A stretch of 64,000 bases of DNA from the NCBI GenBank assembly GCA_022575985.1, contig JAKSXM010000007.1, positions 67,920,501-67,984,500 of the forward strand, written 5' to 3'. The translations under genes were made by a program, and so were the position numbers. A model generated the notes under the pieces. It did not search any database. It was not told the DNA's origin and saw only the letters and a list, made by a program, of their open reading frames with translations. The number at the start of each line of letters is the position of its first letter. Positions within the stretch are counted from its first letter, which is position 1. This DNA comes from Anagrus nilaparvatae (lineage: Eukaryota; Arthropoda; Insecta; Hymenoptera; Mymaridae). This document shows, in pieces, positions 1 to 12,576 of the stretch.

Positions 1-13
1 GTTACAGTGTTTT

Positions 14-364
14 AACATGGAAAATGTTTATAGGGAGGGGATACCCTGAAAATCTGAAAATAAAATGTGGCAAATGTGTCCGGTTGAAGGGGGGGGATCA
101 AATATGCCCGATTTAAGGGGGAGGGGTCAAATGGGACTTAGAATAATCCGGGTTTAGGGACTTAGAATAATAAACGTTTATGGAATCAGAATATTTTAGG
201 TCTTAACATCTATAGTGAAGGTGATAATTACAAATTATAAAAATTGTATTGTAATGTTGCGTAACATTTATGCCGAATTTATGCATTATATACCTATAGC
301 CCTCAGCTGTAAGTAAACATGTTCCATGCATTTTTTGGTTGTGCTTACATATACCGGTTAAAAG
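14..364 (+). mobile_element. HINE/Helentron-like non-autonomous element, copy 1
   Basis: The element starts with AACATGGAAAATGTTTA, followed by a G-rich part (AGGGAGGGG, then G-runs ending in GGTCAAATGGG) and about two units of a minisatellite containing TTAGGGACTTAGAATAAT. Near the 3' end lies AAACATGTTCCATG, the inverted partner of the 5' end, then a decayed hairpin and ACCGGTTAAAAGTTTT. The same layout and much of the same interior recur in reverse at 4468..4935. It has no coding capacity. The arrangement (sub-terminal inverted repeats, minisatellite core, 3' hairpin, T-rich target) is that of Helentron-associated elements such as DINE-1; that family assignment is inference. Confidence 0.6.
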
Positions 365-1936
365 TTTTTTTTTTTGTCTTCTAGAGCAGTGACAGTTATT
401 TCCAAGAAAATTATGGCAATCCGAGCAATAATCAGTGGTTTATATGACTTAATTATTTGTGTTTTGTGTCATTAGACAGGTTCAGGTTCAGGTTTTTTTG
501 GGACTATTTATGCTTTAAATTTTTTCGTAATAGAAAGATCTTGATCTCGTCTCGGTTTTTGTTATTGTCCATTTTCAGGTCCATGCTCACCTATAAGCCA
601 TACTAGATTTTTAAATTCGGTTAATCTTAGATCACATATTTTGTGGTAAGGTAAGTATGATGTTGATTATATCGAAAAATTTATAAGGGTGGTTTGCCAA
701 GTTAGTTTGGGAATCATTACTTTTCTGGCCATGAGTCGGAAATTTAACTATCAAATACTCCAAAATTTTCCACGTCCTCAATTTTAATTTTAGACCCTAA
801 ATTAAAATCTCAATCATAAACATAATAATAGTAATTTCTCAAAGTACGTGTAAAATTTTCTCTCGAATTTTCCGTAAAAAACTCGATTCTCCTCATATTA
901 CAGTAAATATTTTTTTTGTAACTTAATTAATATCGAGAAAAAATCATTAATAATTATAATTTCTTCACACACAATAGCATATTCTATTCAATTTTTATCT
1001 ACTAACCCGCTATATAAATTATATTTTATTACATAGTTTTTGATTAAAAAAAAAAATTTACATTTAATTTTTTTGCTTATTTGCAAGATATTGTAATATA
1101 ATATGAACCGTTATCATATCTTTATCAACTTTTTTTTATTTTCACACGAATTTACGGCATTTATTTATTCTCCACATACTGTAATAACGTATGAACTAAT
1201 TCTTATTTATACGATTCATTGACTTATTACCTCATTTTTTTAACGTAAAATAAAATTAAAATAAAAATCAATTTATAGTATGCAACTAATTTATTTAGAT
1301 TCATTTTTCACAGTTTTTAAAACTTTTGAAGAAGAATTTTCTGTTTTTCAACGGATTTCAATTGTTATTTACGTATTTTTAAAAAGGTTGTAAAAATTTT
1401 TCATTTAAAACTGTACTATGATATATTGTGTAATGTAATGATGTATTGTTTTCTATAAAGTTTATGGTATTAACATTTAATTATTTACCATTGTTCTTAA
1501 ATATAATAGAAAAATAAAAAAAATGGTATCAAATAAAATCCATTAAAATTTTTTTACATTATAGACTGTAATTTATTTAAAATTAGCATAAATTTATTAT
1601 TAACGGTTTTATGCAATTTTTAGTACTTCCTTTATTAACGATATTAATTTCAATTTAAAATTTTAATGTAGATGATCTGGTTTTAATTCAAAATTATGGT
1701 TTTGTGGGTGAATGTTTGGTGGAAAAAGAAAGTTTTATACCGAATAATTTAAAAGTGTTCATCATTTATACTAGAGATTTATTTCAAATTAATGATAAAA
1801 ATTGGCTGGAAACTCAATAATCATTCTTCAGTTTCACTAACATAGCCTTGATTTTGTTCGTGATTTTCAAATTTAAAAAACAAAGGAAACCAGGGTCACT
1901 CGAGTTCACCCATTTCCCTAATTCGAGTCATATAGT
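365..1936. other. AT-rich non-coding stretch
   Basis: No gene, RNA gene or clear repeat was seen here. The sequence is A/T homopolymer-rich with no open frame of note. It may be intergenic or lie in the large intron proposed for the minus-strand gene beginning at 54287. Confidence 0.5.
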
Positions 1937-1979
1937 TTGGTGTACTTATTTATCTTCGGAAGCAAAAAAAGTAAAATAA

Positions 1980-2575
1980 TGCGGTACCGAAGCTGCATGT
2001 ACAAATTTTTAAGAATATTAAAAATAAATATAAATATGTTTGATAAACGAGCTGATATTTTTGATTATTTAAACTTGAATACCAATTTCAAAGAGCCCGA
2101 ATGGGCTGTAATAAATTTTTCTGTTTAGCGGCCAGAAAGCATCCATTTCCCGGCCGCTGCGCGGCCAAAAAACTGTTGTTTTTTCGCCATTGACACGGAA
2201 AAATTCTATATGGCCCTTGTCCATAAATATAAAGAATGCCCCAAATCGCAGTTTACCATTGCCATCAGGGCAATTCTTTACTTTCCTAAACATGAATCAC
2301 AAATATATTATTTCTTGCGAGCGGCCAGAAAGAAAGTATTTACCAAGACCTCTTTACTTGACGCTGATGAAGAAAAATCGTACACAATAACTCCGTCCAT
2401 AAAAAAAATCAAATTGCATTTTACAATTATCGTAATTTATGCGCGGCTCAGACTATTTTTTACACAATTTTTACTTTTCTCAACACGGGCCAAGACACGG
2501 GCTCATAATATACTAATTAATTCAGCAGAAAAAAATGAAAAAACGCGAGTGTACGAGTTTAATTCGTCATGTTAA
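1980..2575. other. Coding-like GC-richer block, possibly a decayed gene fragment
   Basis: This block is less AT-rich than its surroundings, with islands such as CGGCCGCTGCGCGGCC. On the plus strand one frame stays open from 1937 to 2575 apart from a single TAG at 2126, giving segments of 63 and about 149 codons. On the minus strand 2293..2069 is open for 74 codons and reads as a plausible globular protein (for example EFFRVNGEKTTVFWPRSG), with a stop immediately upstream of its ATG. The motif TTCTGGCCGCT occurs twice on the minus strand (2138..2148 and 2308..2318 as plus-strand reverse complement). I do not recognise either translation. It could be a piece of a transposon or a horizontally acquired gene, or a palindromic repeat that is open by chance. 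Confidence 0.25.
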
Positions 2576-4467
2576 GTACATTGAATATAAAAATTGCGCA
2601 TCAAATTTAACAATAATTAAATTTATTTGAATTTTCATAATTATGCCTCTGTTATTATAAAGAAAATTAACCTAAAAAAACACTTGCCCGTACAGGAAGT
2701 AAATAAGAACATTCGAGAAAATATTATAATTATTTAGAAAATTAATGAAAAAAATTAAAAATAATTTGAATAAAACAATTACACATGCACATTAATTAAA
2801 TAATTTGAATTTAAAAAATATGTGAAAATAATAAAAAATTCATATAAATTCAGCTAACTTCCTAACCTATACAAGTGTATAATACGAAACACTACACTTC
2901 ATTTTATTACATCTTGATAATAATTTAAAAATAAATTATAAAAAAATTCAAAGAAAAACAGTATATTTAATTATATATATCTTCTGCTTGCAATAATTAT
3001 CATAAAATAAAACACTTGAATAAAGAAAAATATGAAGAAAAAAAGTCACGCGTGCAAAAATTCTCTTACTTTTTCAGCGCGAATTATAAAATACATCCGG
3101 AAAGACATTACTTACTCTAGAATAAACACCTTAAATGAGATTTTTTTTCTTAAAAAAATTACAAGTTCATAAATATTAAACAGAATAAAAGGTATTTAGA
3201 GAAAATAATGGACGATGCTTTAACCCTTTTAAATAGTATAAAGGGAAGCCATATTAGTAAATGACAGGTTAAATAAAAGACAGTGTGGTATTTTATAATT
3301 GAAAAATTCAAAGAAAACTAGCTTTTTTAGTGATTGATTTGTGTTGCTTATAGCTTCATATAAAACTGATATATTTCCTGTTTCACGTGTTAAATTATTA
3401 TATAATATTGATAATAAATCAAGATACTTAGGGAAAAACGAAGATATTAGCAATTTAACTCGAAATTAAAAAAACCTGTATTGATCTTAAAAACGCAAGA
3501 TTCTTATATTATAAGTACCTTTTTTTGCAGTGTATAATATGAAATTATTTCATAAATTATCTTATGTATTAGATCTTTTTAATACTACCACCTTTAAAGA
3601 AATGAATATATTCTTGATATGTATCAGGTTATTCAACTTACTGCAGGAATTAAAATATGCAGTAAGAAAATTATTCTAAAACTGTATTTTCCAAAAAGGT
3701 GTTTTTTTAAAATTTTGAATCCTTTTTTTTTTTAGAAAAACTGGAATTGAAGTAATTCTTGTGTTATCTAATGTTTAATATATAGGTTAAGTTTTAAGAT
3801 TATAAATTATTTCATGTCTGTGTGTCATTTTATCTAAGATGAGACAATTGTTTTATCTCTGGACCTTTTATTCTATTTATAACACTTTTTTTATGATGCA
3901 TCATGTTATTGTTTATTATATGTTCATTTTTTTATCTGGTTTTGTGTTTTGTTGTCTCCTGCATCTGTCATTGAAACTATGAATGTATAGTTTTGTTCGA
4001 GTTTTGTTATAGACTTGAAATTTTTATTTTTAGGTCAAATATGGTCAAATAATGAGTTTTTGAATAATTCATGTTTGGAATTTATAATTACCGTAAAAAA
4101 AGATCACTTTAGATTTGGGGCACCAAATTATTCCATGTGTAATTATGGATCAGTGACTGGTTCCAAAAAAAAAAAAAATCCTTGTGATATTCATTTATTC
4201 TTCTGATGTAAGTTTTGAGCCTATAATCAGAAGGCGACGTAATTTGGCCAAAAGTAACAAGTCTTCAATTTTTAGAGTTTTATTTTACAAAATGTTTGTT
4301 ATTGTATTCTAAAAATTTGGCTATAAATTTAATTTAAACTTGGACATTCCCATGAATCAAAACAGCTGTGTCTAGGTCTAACCAACTGATTCAAACTAAT
4401 ATTAAAACTCCAAGAATTGTTAAAAAAGCAAATTTATTGCAAATTTATCTGAAATTTATATAAAAAA
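2576..4467. other. AT-rich non-coding stretch
   Basis: Nothing convincing was found: homopolymer-rich DNA with short chance frames only. Confidence 0.5.
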
Positions 4468-4935
4468 CTTATAACCGGTTTGTGTAAACACAACCTAAAT
4501 GCATAGAACATGTTTACTTCTAGCTAAGGACTAGGTATACCTATTATAATGCATAAATGTTACGCAACGTTACAACATCATTCAATTTTTTAATTTTATA
4601 ATTTGTAAATATCATCTGTACTATAGCTGCGAGTATAGCTGTTAAGATTCTAACCCCAAATTATTTTGATTCCCTAAACGCGTATTATTCTAGGTCCCTA
4701 AATCAAAATTATTCCAAGCCCCTAAACCCGAATTATTTTAATTCCCTAAATTAAAATTGTTCCAAGTCCCTAAACCTGAATTATTCTATGTCCCTAGGCC
4801 CAGATTTTTCAAAGTCCCTAAATTGAAATTATTCTAAGCTTAATTTTACCCCCGCCCCTGTCGGACAAATTTGACCCCTCCCCCCTTTATTTTCAAATTC
4901 TGAAGTACCCCCTCCATATAAACATGTTCCATGTT
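4468..4935 (-). mobile_element. HINE/Helentron-like element, copy 2 (inverted)
   Basis: This reverse-oriented copy starts with CTTATAACCGGTTTGTGTAA. The segment GGTTTGTGTAAACACAACC inside that end is an almost perfect hairpin. A block similar to the interior of copy 1 follows, then four to six degenerate ~25-bp units built on a CCCTAAA..GAATTATTCTA core (about 4650..4840), a C-rich stretch, and the terminal AACATGTTCCATGTT. It has no coding capacity. Copies 1 and 2 face each other about 4.1 kb apart; nothing between them suggests they act as one composite element. Confidence 0.65.
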
Positions 4936-7474
4936 AATAGATTAACAGCTTAAATATACCATAAAAATCAATAAGAAATCGATAAAAATTTTTAATTATC
5001 TATTATTTATTTAGAGAAACCGTTAGCTGATGAGAAGCACCATAAATATACAGTTACCGAAGGTAATATAATTCAGACTAAATATTGAAAAAAATATATA
5101 AATCATAATTTGTTGTTGTTATCGATAAAAAAATGAGCAATATTTACAACAATAAATAATATTTTATTATTATTATTATGTATTATTATTTGATATAAAA
5201 AATACAGATATGATGATTTCCGGTAAATTATATTGCTATATTTATAAAAAATTATATATAATGTAGAAATCCAATATTATATTTAATATTATCCTTACTG
5301 AAATTTATGAAAATTATGTAAAAAACTATTTTTACTTAAAATTATATTGATATGGGTGATTCTTTCTGAAGCTAGCCACCCTCCCTCTGTCCAAAAATGG
5401 AGGCGACTTGAAAAGAATTTGATTGTATAAAATTGACGGGAAAGCAGAAGAAAGGGGCTAACTTTCTTTTCCATTGGGCTTTTTAACTCTGTCAATCTGA
5501 AGTGCTCATTTTAGGTATACTAAGTACGCGCGCCTACAAACATGATGCGACGTTGTCGTACTTCTTTTTTTATTTGACCCGTAATTTGACCTTCAACAAA
5601 AAATGACCGATTGTATACCGTAAAGTTTTTATGACGCGTAAACAACCTTAATACAAGTTCATTTAAACCAAATTTAATAGGTTATGGGCCCAGCAAATTT
5701 ATCTAGCTATGAATTTTAATAAACTGTTTAGAAAATTAAAAATATTTTTAAATCATAAACACCATATCAAGCATATTGAAATAATACGGTAGACTTAGAT
5801 GTAATTTAAAATAAATTATTTAGAAAAAAATGTTCAGTCGTAGCGAAAATAAATAGATATAAATTTACGTAATCTATTACTAGACACACACATATTCAGA
5901 TTTAAAACTTATGGATATTTACTTAAATAACCCTGGATTTTTGAGTTAATTTGCTCATTAAATTTATTCAAAGAGAATAAATTATGTAAAATAATAATAA
6001 ATAAAATGTTATAAATAACAATGAAAAATAATAAAATAAATATTTAAATATTATGCACAGAATTTAGGTCATACTATTACTTTACTGCATAAAACTGTAA
6101 CAATTTATAGTTTTATGGGCACTTGTTTAAAGAAATTTTTTTTTTATTAGAAAAATATAGCACTTTTAGAAAGAATAATTGGGAAACGAAAGTATCCGCT
6201 TCCTGAGTAATTTAACTCTGGTTTTTATTACATTTTATCGTATTTTATCTAAATGGCGCTTAAGATCAAATTTGATAGAAAACCAGACTTTTAGATTAGA
6301 TATCAGAGTGTACAACAAAAAAATACAAAAACAAATTTTTTTTTGCTCCTTGGTCTCAGACTTTTGGCCTCTAACCAGAATGGTTATTTACCGAATTTGA
6401 AGTGATATCAGAACCGATCAGAACCAAATTAGAGCCTGGTTCAAGAAATCATTGGTGATTGGATCAAACCTTTGTAGATTCAACTAATTTGCATGAATTA
6501 ATTTTAAATTCCAAACTTACCCACTTAAATTAAAACAAATTAGTACTAATTAAAAACATCTTTTAATGCAATGACATATACAAAAAACTGCATTTATATT
6601 AAAAAAATAAACATCTTTCTTGTAAATTTTTTAAAGAAACAGAATAAAACAAAAAATGTACTATATTAATATGCAGACTACTGTTATTGCATACAAAATT
6701 TCTTTCAATGTCAATTCACATTACACATATTATCACATAAAAATTTTTTATGTTTTAAACTTGAATTAAAATAATAAAAAATAAAAAATTTATATTCCCA
6801 CATTATTATTATTATTATTTATAATGACATCTTTAGAATTTAAATACATCAGAAAAGAAAAAAACTTTCAAAAAAAAAATAAGTCATTCTCATAGTATAT
6901 GATAATTAAAATTTTCCTCTCTCCCTAGAGTCTGATGCTTTGATTTTAAAAGCATGAATGATTTCAATGTTTACTTTTATAGGTTTGTTCTGATTTTTTC
7001 TTTTAGACCATAAAAATATATTTTTCTATTGTGATTTTGATCTTTTTTTTTTGAATTAATAACATGAAAATGTTTTTTGTAATTTTAAAAAATGTATATA
7101 AACAAATTTCCGGTGTGAATTTCCGTAAATAAGTGAGATAATATTACAATAGAAAGGTTTTTTTTTGTATATGGAATAAAGTGAAATATTTGTTAAATGG
7201 AATGTGCTGTAAGTACGTTTTTATTTAGTTTTATGTTTAACGCATACTTGGTGTTTTTTTTTTTGTTTAAAAACGTTAAAAATGTCATATTTCTTACATT
7301 TTTTTATTCATAGTTTAAGATTATAAAAATTTATGTGTTATTAGTTATTATAAAATTGACCTAATTTAGTGTCATTCGCTTTAATTACTTAAAATTACAT
7401 AATATAATTTCTTTATATGCACCTTTTTTCTTTATTAAAATTAACACGTAACGTAGTCAACAAGTTATATCAGT
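4936..7474. other. AT-rich non-coding stretch
   Basis: No gene was seen. A slightly GC-richer patch at 5360..5560 contains a short direct run GTACGCGCGCC but no frame or repeat I can classify. Confidence 0.45.
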
Positions 7475-8294
7475 GGGCTGTTTCAATATTGTGCGAAAGA
7501 ATAGTGTCGTCTGAAATTTCTGAATTTCATAGAATTGCATGCACGGTTAAATTGCTCAAGTCGAGGCTCAAGTAATACATACACTGATAGTTGGTATACC
7601 TCCCTTTCCAGTGTTTTGTACACCCTGAACCAGGCGGCGCTACAAAAAAAGCTATAGTAAAAATATTTACATATCTAGGACAAAAAAAGCCTATTTTCTC
7701 CCCTAGGGAGACTGCTTTTTTGCCCATTATATGTAAAACTATTGCTTAGGACACGGGACAAAATATTGGATTCGACTTTTGCATGCTGTCTGCACTCGCT
7801 CACTACGCTCGCTCGTGCATACAACTGCTTAAATAGCTATTTTTACTGTACCATAAGAGCAAGTAAACACCAATAATTACGAAAGCAGCGCCTTCAAATA
7901 GATACTTTCACTCAAAAGTATATATTTGTTGCTAGAATAGTAAACTCTTAATCAGGTCTTAGAAAAGTGTATTTGGCCTCGATTTTGGCAAATGGGACGT
8001 GTTATAGACCTAAGGCGCGTAGCGCCGAGGGACTGTAGTCGAATTTGGTATGGTGAAAATTTCTAACAGTCAGTTTCAGAATGTTTTTTCTCTACTAAGA
8101 GGAACAATGATGGCTTCTCAAAATTGGAATGATTACACAAGAGACAGAATATACCTAACCCAACGAGTTAACCTCCCCTCATTGCTTCCATATCATGAAA
8201 AACCTATCTAGAAATGTAATTGGCCATTTTTGTAGCCCTTTTTAGGTGAAGGTTTAAATCTCGATTGAAATTTACCTGGGCCACGAAACAGCCC
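7475..8294. mobile_element. Putative non-autonomous DNA transposon (~820 bp)
   Basis: The segment is bounded by GGGCTGTTTC at the left and its exact complement GAAACAGCCC at the right, and it is distinctly GC-richer than its flanks. Inside are TE-like patches (CACTCGCTCACTACGCTCGC near 7794, GGCGCGTAGCGCCGAGGG near 8011). The 10-bp termini resemble those of PIF/Harbinger or hAT elements, but I could not find a clean target duplication, so the class is open. No transposase frame is present. Confidence 0.4.
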
Positions 8295-9215
8295 TATTAG
8301 ATTAGGCATTCAAAAAATTATTTGTACCGAATTGAAATAGACCTATAATATACAAAATTTTTTTCATATTTTTTACTTTCTTTAATTGGTGCTACTTAGT
8401 ACGTTTACATTAATTAACCCGCTTAACAATAATATTTCAAATAATAATTTAAAAAATTTTCGTTTAAAAAGTAAAAAAAAAGAAGCTTTAAAAAAAATAA
8501 AATAAAGAAGCCATACAGAAACAAAGTTAATAGTCAGGTAGGCTTCGGATGTTCCTTATTGTACATTTCACATTTTATATTAATGTCATGTTTAAAAAAA
8601 ATACATGCTGTTAGCGATATTTAATCAAAATATTATTTAAAAAATTATTCTGATTTATAAATTGTATTTAAAATTTGGCTAAATATTAAAAATTTTTTAA
8701 TTACAGTGTATTAAATACTTTCAATTCATTAAAATATATATTTTTTTAAAATAAAGGATACAATAAATTACAGCTTTAATTTATTATTATTATTTTTTAT
8801 TTACAATGTACTTAGATTAAATTAAAACTGAAAAAAACGCTAATAAAAAAAAAAACATCCTTGTATTATACTGTAAATTTTTTTTATTAAACTTTTTTAT
8901 GGTAAATATAAAAAGTTTGTAATGCAGTTTTTTTTTTACTTGTATTTAATTAAAATTAATACTATTTGAGTTAATAGATCTTAACGATCCCATGTAAAAA
9001 AAATTATCTGAATTTTATGCAATTTATTTACAGTTTGATTTATACAAAAAATTGATTGTGTATTGGCTAAATCCTGTAAATTGTATGTGAATTTCAGTAA
9101 AAATTTTTGAGTGCAAATTGCTGGTCTCCTGAATTTTCTAATCTTTTTGGATATTAGGAATAATTTTTTTACATGGGAAATTTAAAAATAAATACTACTT
9201 TAAAATCCTGGGAAG
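8295..9215. other. AT-rich non-coding stretch
   Basis: No gene or organised repeat was recognised. Confidence 0.45.
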
Positions 9216-9673
9216 CTCATACTCCAGTCAAAATATGGGTTTGGTTGTATTATTACTGGTAACTCCAGATTTGGTCTAGTATAGGTTTTTTGGGTCGCTG
9301 ACCACGAATTTCTTTTGTAAAGAAATGTGTGGAACACCCTTAAATTTGCAAAAACTACCCCAAAAATGGGGTATTTTTTATATATTTGAAGTTTGAGTGC
9401 CCAGATTTGGCGTACGGGGGTTTTTTGGGTCGTTGATCAAGAATTTTTGTGTTTTTTTTAGGTAAAATTAATATTTAACCCTTAAATTAGCTAAAACTAA
9501 CCCTAAAAAGGCTATTTTTGCTATTTTCGTATTTCAAGCTAATTTAAGAGTGAAATATTAATTTTACCTAAAAAATCACAAAAATTCTTGATCAGTGACC
9601 CAAGAAACTCATACTGGAACAAATGGGAACAAATATTGTGGTTGCCCCCCGTATTTTAGTTGGAGTATCATGC
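9216..9673. mobile_element. Fold-back element with nested internal palindrome (~460 bp)
   Basis: The outer inverted ends are CATACTCCAGTCAAAATATGGG on the left and, read as complement, CATGATACTCCAACTAAAATACGGG on the right (shown here with their natural mismatches). Inside, the arms 9426..9497 and 9537..9602 are complementary over about 65 bp, including TTGATCAAGAATTTTTGTG against CACAAAAATTCTTGATCA. A diverged copy of the motif GGGTCGCTGACCACGAATTT sits at 9293. It is non-coding and most likely a small MITE-like hairpin that has itself been partly duplicated. Confidence 0.5.
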
Positions 9674-12420
9674 TGTTTTTAAATGTTCATTCTAATGAAA
9701 TCGGAAATTTTAAAACTATTTCTTCACTATAAAAGAGATAATGCTCTATAATTAAATTTTTTCAATAATTGGCTGAATTGCTTTTCAATAATTGCTGATC
9801 AAATTCAATAAAATAGCCTATTTATAATTCCATACCAAAATACTATTCAACACAAGCATCATAAAATAAATTAAAAGTACAAAAATTATTCATTAACATA
9901 ATAAAAAACTTTTAAATTTCAAATAAAATATATCGTGACAATAAAGATAAATAAACACTCACACATACATAAAACATTAAGTTTAATCAATAAATCAATT
10001 GACTGTAACCATATTTACAATATAAGAACTGCAGTCAGTGATTTTATATACACCACCAAACATCAGGACACAAAATATGATAGTATTTAACCAAAGAATA
10101 ATATAGACGACCCCCGGCCAACTGTTTTTAAAAGTTTATCATTATTGTATATAATATGACCGTTATAAAGGTGGGCAGCAGACGTTGTGTCGAGTTTTAT
10201 AAATAAATATATTTGTATGTAAAAGTATACTTTAGGGCCTTGTATTCTCTACAACCACATTGAACATTTTTTTATTTATTTCGACACGTATAACATATGC
10301 TCCTGTATTTTATTTCTTATGGTCAGGCTGCATTGTAGAAATAAAATATTTTATTTACTGATGCAAGTAATAGGATGTCATTTTTTTAAAAAATATTTTG
10401 CGTATGTAAAAAAGACTTTTTGAAGACTAAAAGTTTTTTTTTTGGATAATTTATTTACAATCTTAAATTAATTTATATATGAAGTGATTTTAATGGGTTT
10501 TTCAGCTGTATAACATTGATTTTATGTACCTTTTAAACACTTATCGCTAAAAATTCTATTTAATACTTTAAAGACCATTAAGTCATAGGCGAATGCGAAG
10601 AAAATTCTAGATATTATTGCAATCATCAGACTGTTCCAGAGATAGCTTAAAGGTTTCTAAAAGGCCTGTGTGAGATAATGCATTAAAAACGCTACTGTTG
10701 GATCACCTGCAGCTATCCTTTGTTTCCTTAGGCATCAGCAGGTGACTAAAGTTGTTGTTTCTTCCAGTTCCAAATAGATTATTTTATTAATACGTTATAC
10801 AATGCAGATAAGGCAACGGTTTTAGAGAACTTGAATTTTTTTATATTTTCATAAGTTTTGAAAGGAGACAGATGGATAGAAGAATGAGATGAATGAAATA
10901 TCATTCAAATATTAACTCCCATAAAGCTCCTGGAAGATTCGATTTTAGATCGTTCTTATAATTATGGACTCAGAAGCACCCTGTCACCATTGATTAATTT
11001 TCAGAGGGTGTTATCTATTAATTAGTGGACTTTTTCAATCATCAAAATATCCTGCTAAATTGTAAAATACTTCAACAAACAAAAGAAATTTAATATAAAT
11101 AATCTGCTTAAAAATTTAATAACTTGTTTATAACTTACTTAACAACAAATTCACCTAAAATATTTACAAATCTAACTAAATCAATAAATTATTTTTCTGC
11201 TCTATTTAACTTTTCGTCACAAATACCCATTTTTTAAAAATTTAAATTAAATTCATAAAAAAAATCTAGTTTTTTTTGGTTGTATTGTAATGAAACTAAA
11301 TTTTATTTGTATTTAATATTAAAGTTAAGAAATGCATAAACAAACTATTAAAATAATATTTAAATAAAATAGCTTTCTCTAAATTAAATTTTATAGGCAC
11401 AGTAAAAAAATTAAAAACAAATAGAATAGAAAGAAAGTCAATACTACCATAAACACTTGTTGATTTGGTAATAAAAATAAATATTTTTTTATGATTTTAT
11501 TTGTTTAAGGTACAAAAAAAAACTTTAAAAATTTTAATAAAGAAAAAGTAATCTGCTTGACTAAGTAATAAGAGTTTGTTTAAATAAAAAGTATACAGAA
11601 ATATAAAACCCCTTTACTATTGAGTAAAATTACAGTAGAAGCAAGCAACAGGAATGAAATGACATTACCCTATGGAGAGAATATTATTCTGACCACCATG
11701 AAATTAAATATTAAAGAATTTATTTTGTTTCAAGGTAAACAATACAAGAATTTTTCTTCTTACTTAGATTACTTTTTGCTTCTGAGGTATTTTTTTGTTG
11801 TAAGATATGAAGAAAAAAATAAATTTATCAATTGGAAAAATATTTATTATTTTTTTAGTAATAATATTCTGTTGTTTGTTGTAAAATATGTAATGTGCAA
11901 TAATAATAATCTATCTCTCATTTTTTTTATTGAAATATTGGTAAATATTTTTTTTACTGTGTATTTGTTGTTATATATGAAAAAGAAGAAATATCTTTCA
12001 TAAGAAATAATAATCTTGTTGTTGTTCTTTGGTTTTAAATAAATTTATTGATATTGTAATCTTTTATGTATATGGTATGATCCAAGTAATTTTCAAGATG
12101 GTTCATTCTTTGAGGCCAGTTATTTTAATATTGTTATAGTTTTCAGTTGCTACTTTAGTAGTAGTATTTTTTTAAATGTGCTAAATTATATTTATTATTG
12201 ATTTTTTCAAAATGGCACTTCTTGTGTTTTTCAATTGGTAAACGGTTCGTCCCATTCTGACCTTAGTCGAATGTTCGATTGCTAATTCTGAATTTCTAGT
12301 TCCTAATCTCAAAAAACAGCCTGTATTCTCGCCCGCATTTTATAACTGTAAGTTGTCAATTTTATTCATTTTTGGTGTTTCTCGTCTGGAAATATAAACA
12401 TACTCGGATGTTTTGTAAAT
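9674..12420. other. AT-rich non-coding stretch
   Basis: No gene can be supported. A 127-codon frame at 11620..12003 was considered and rejected: Phe/Ile/Lys/Asn-rich, no recognisable domain, no gene-like context. A patch at 10650..10760 has the short inverted pair CACCTGC / GCAGGTG. Confidence 0.45.
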
Positions 12421-12576
12421 GGGGTCATTCATAAATTACGTAACGCAAAATTTAGTGTTTTTGAACCCCCTCCGCCCCAAACATAACGCTTTTGCTGACC
12501 CTTTTAACATTGACTGTAACACAATGTTTAACCCCTTCTACACCCCACAAGCGTTACGTAATTTATGAATGGCCCC
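12421..12576. mobile_element. 156-bp MITE with AAT target duplication
   Basis: The element begins GGGGTCATTCATAAATTACG and ends with the complement CGTAATTTATGAATGGCCCC. The terminal inverted repeat extends through TAACGC to about 26 bp. AAT directly precedes and follows the element, fitting a 3-bp target duplication. The interior is short and carries pyrimidine/purine runs (CCCCCTCCGCCCC). I recall elements with very similar ends in other arthropod genomes, so this is probably a widespread family. Confidence 0.7.

Noticed and set aside
11620..12003. 127-codon plus-strand frame
   Set aside because: Phe/Ile/Asn/Lys-rich, no motif, no splice or promoter context; frames of this size arise by chance in AT-rich DNA when TTT/AAT/ATT codons dominate.
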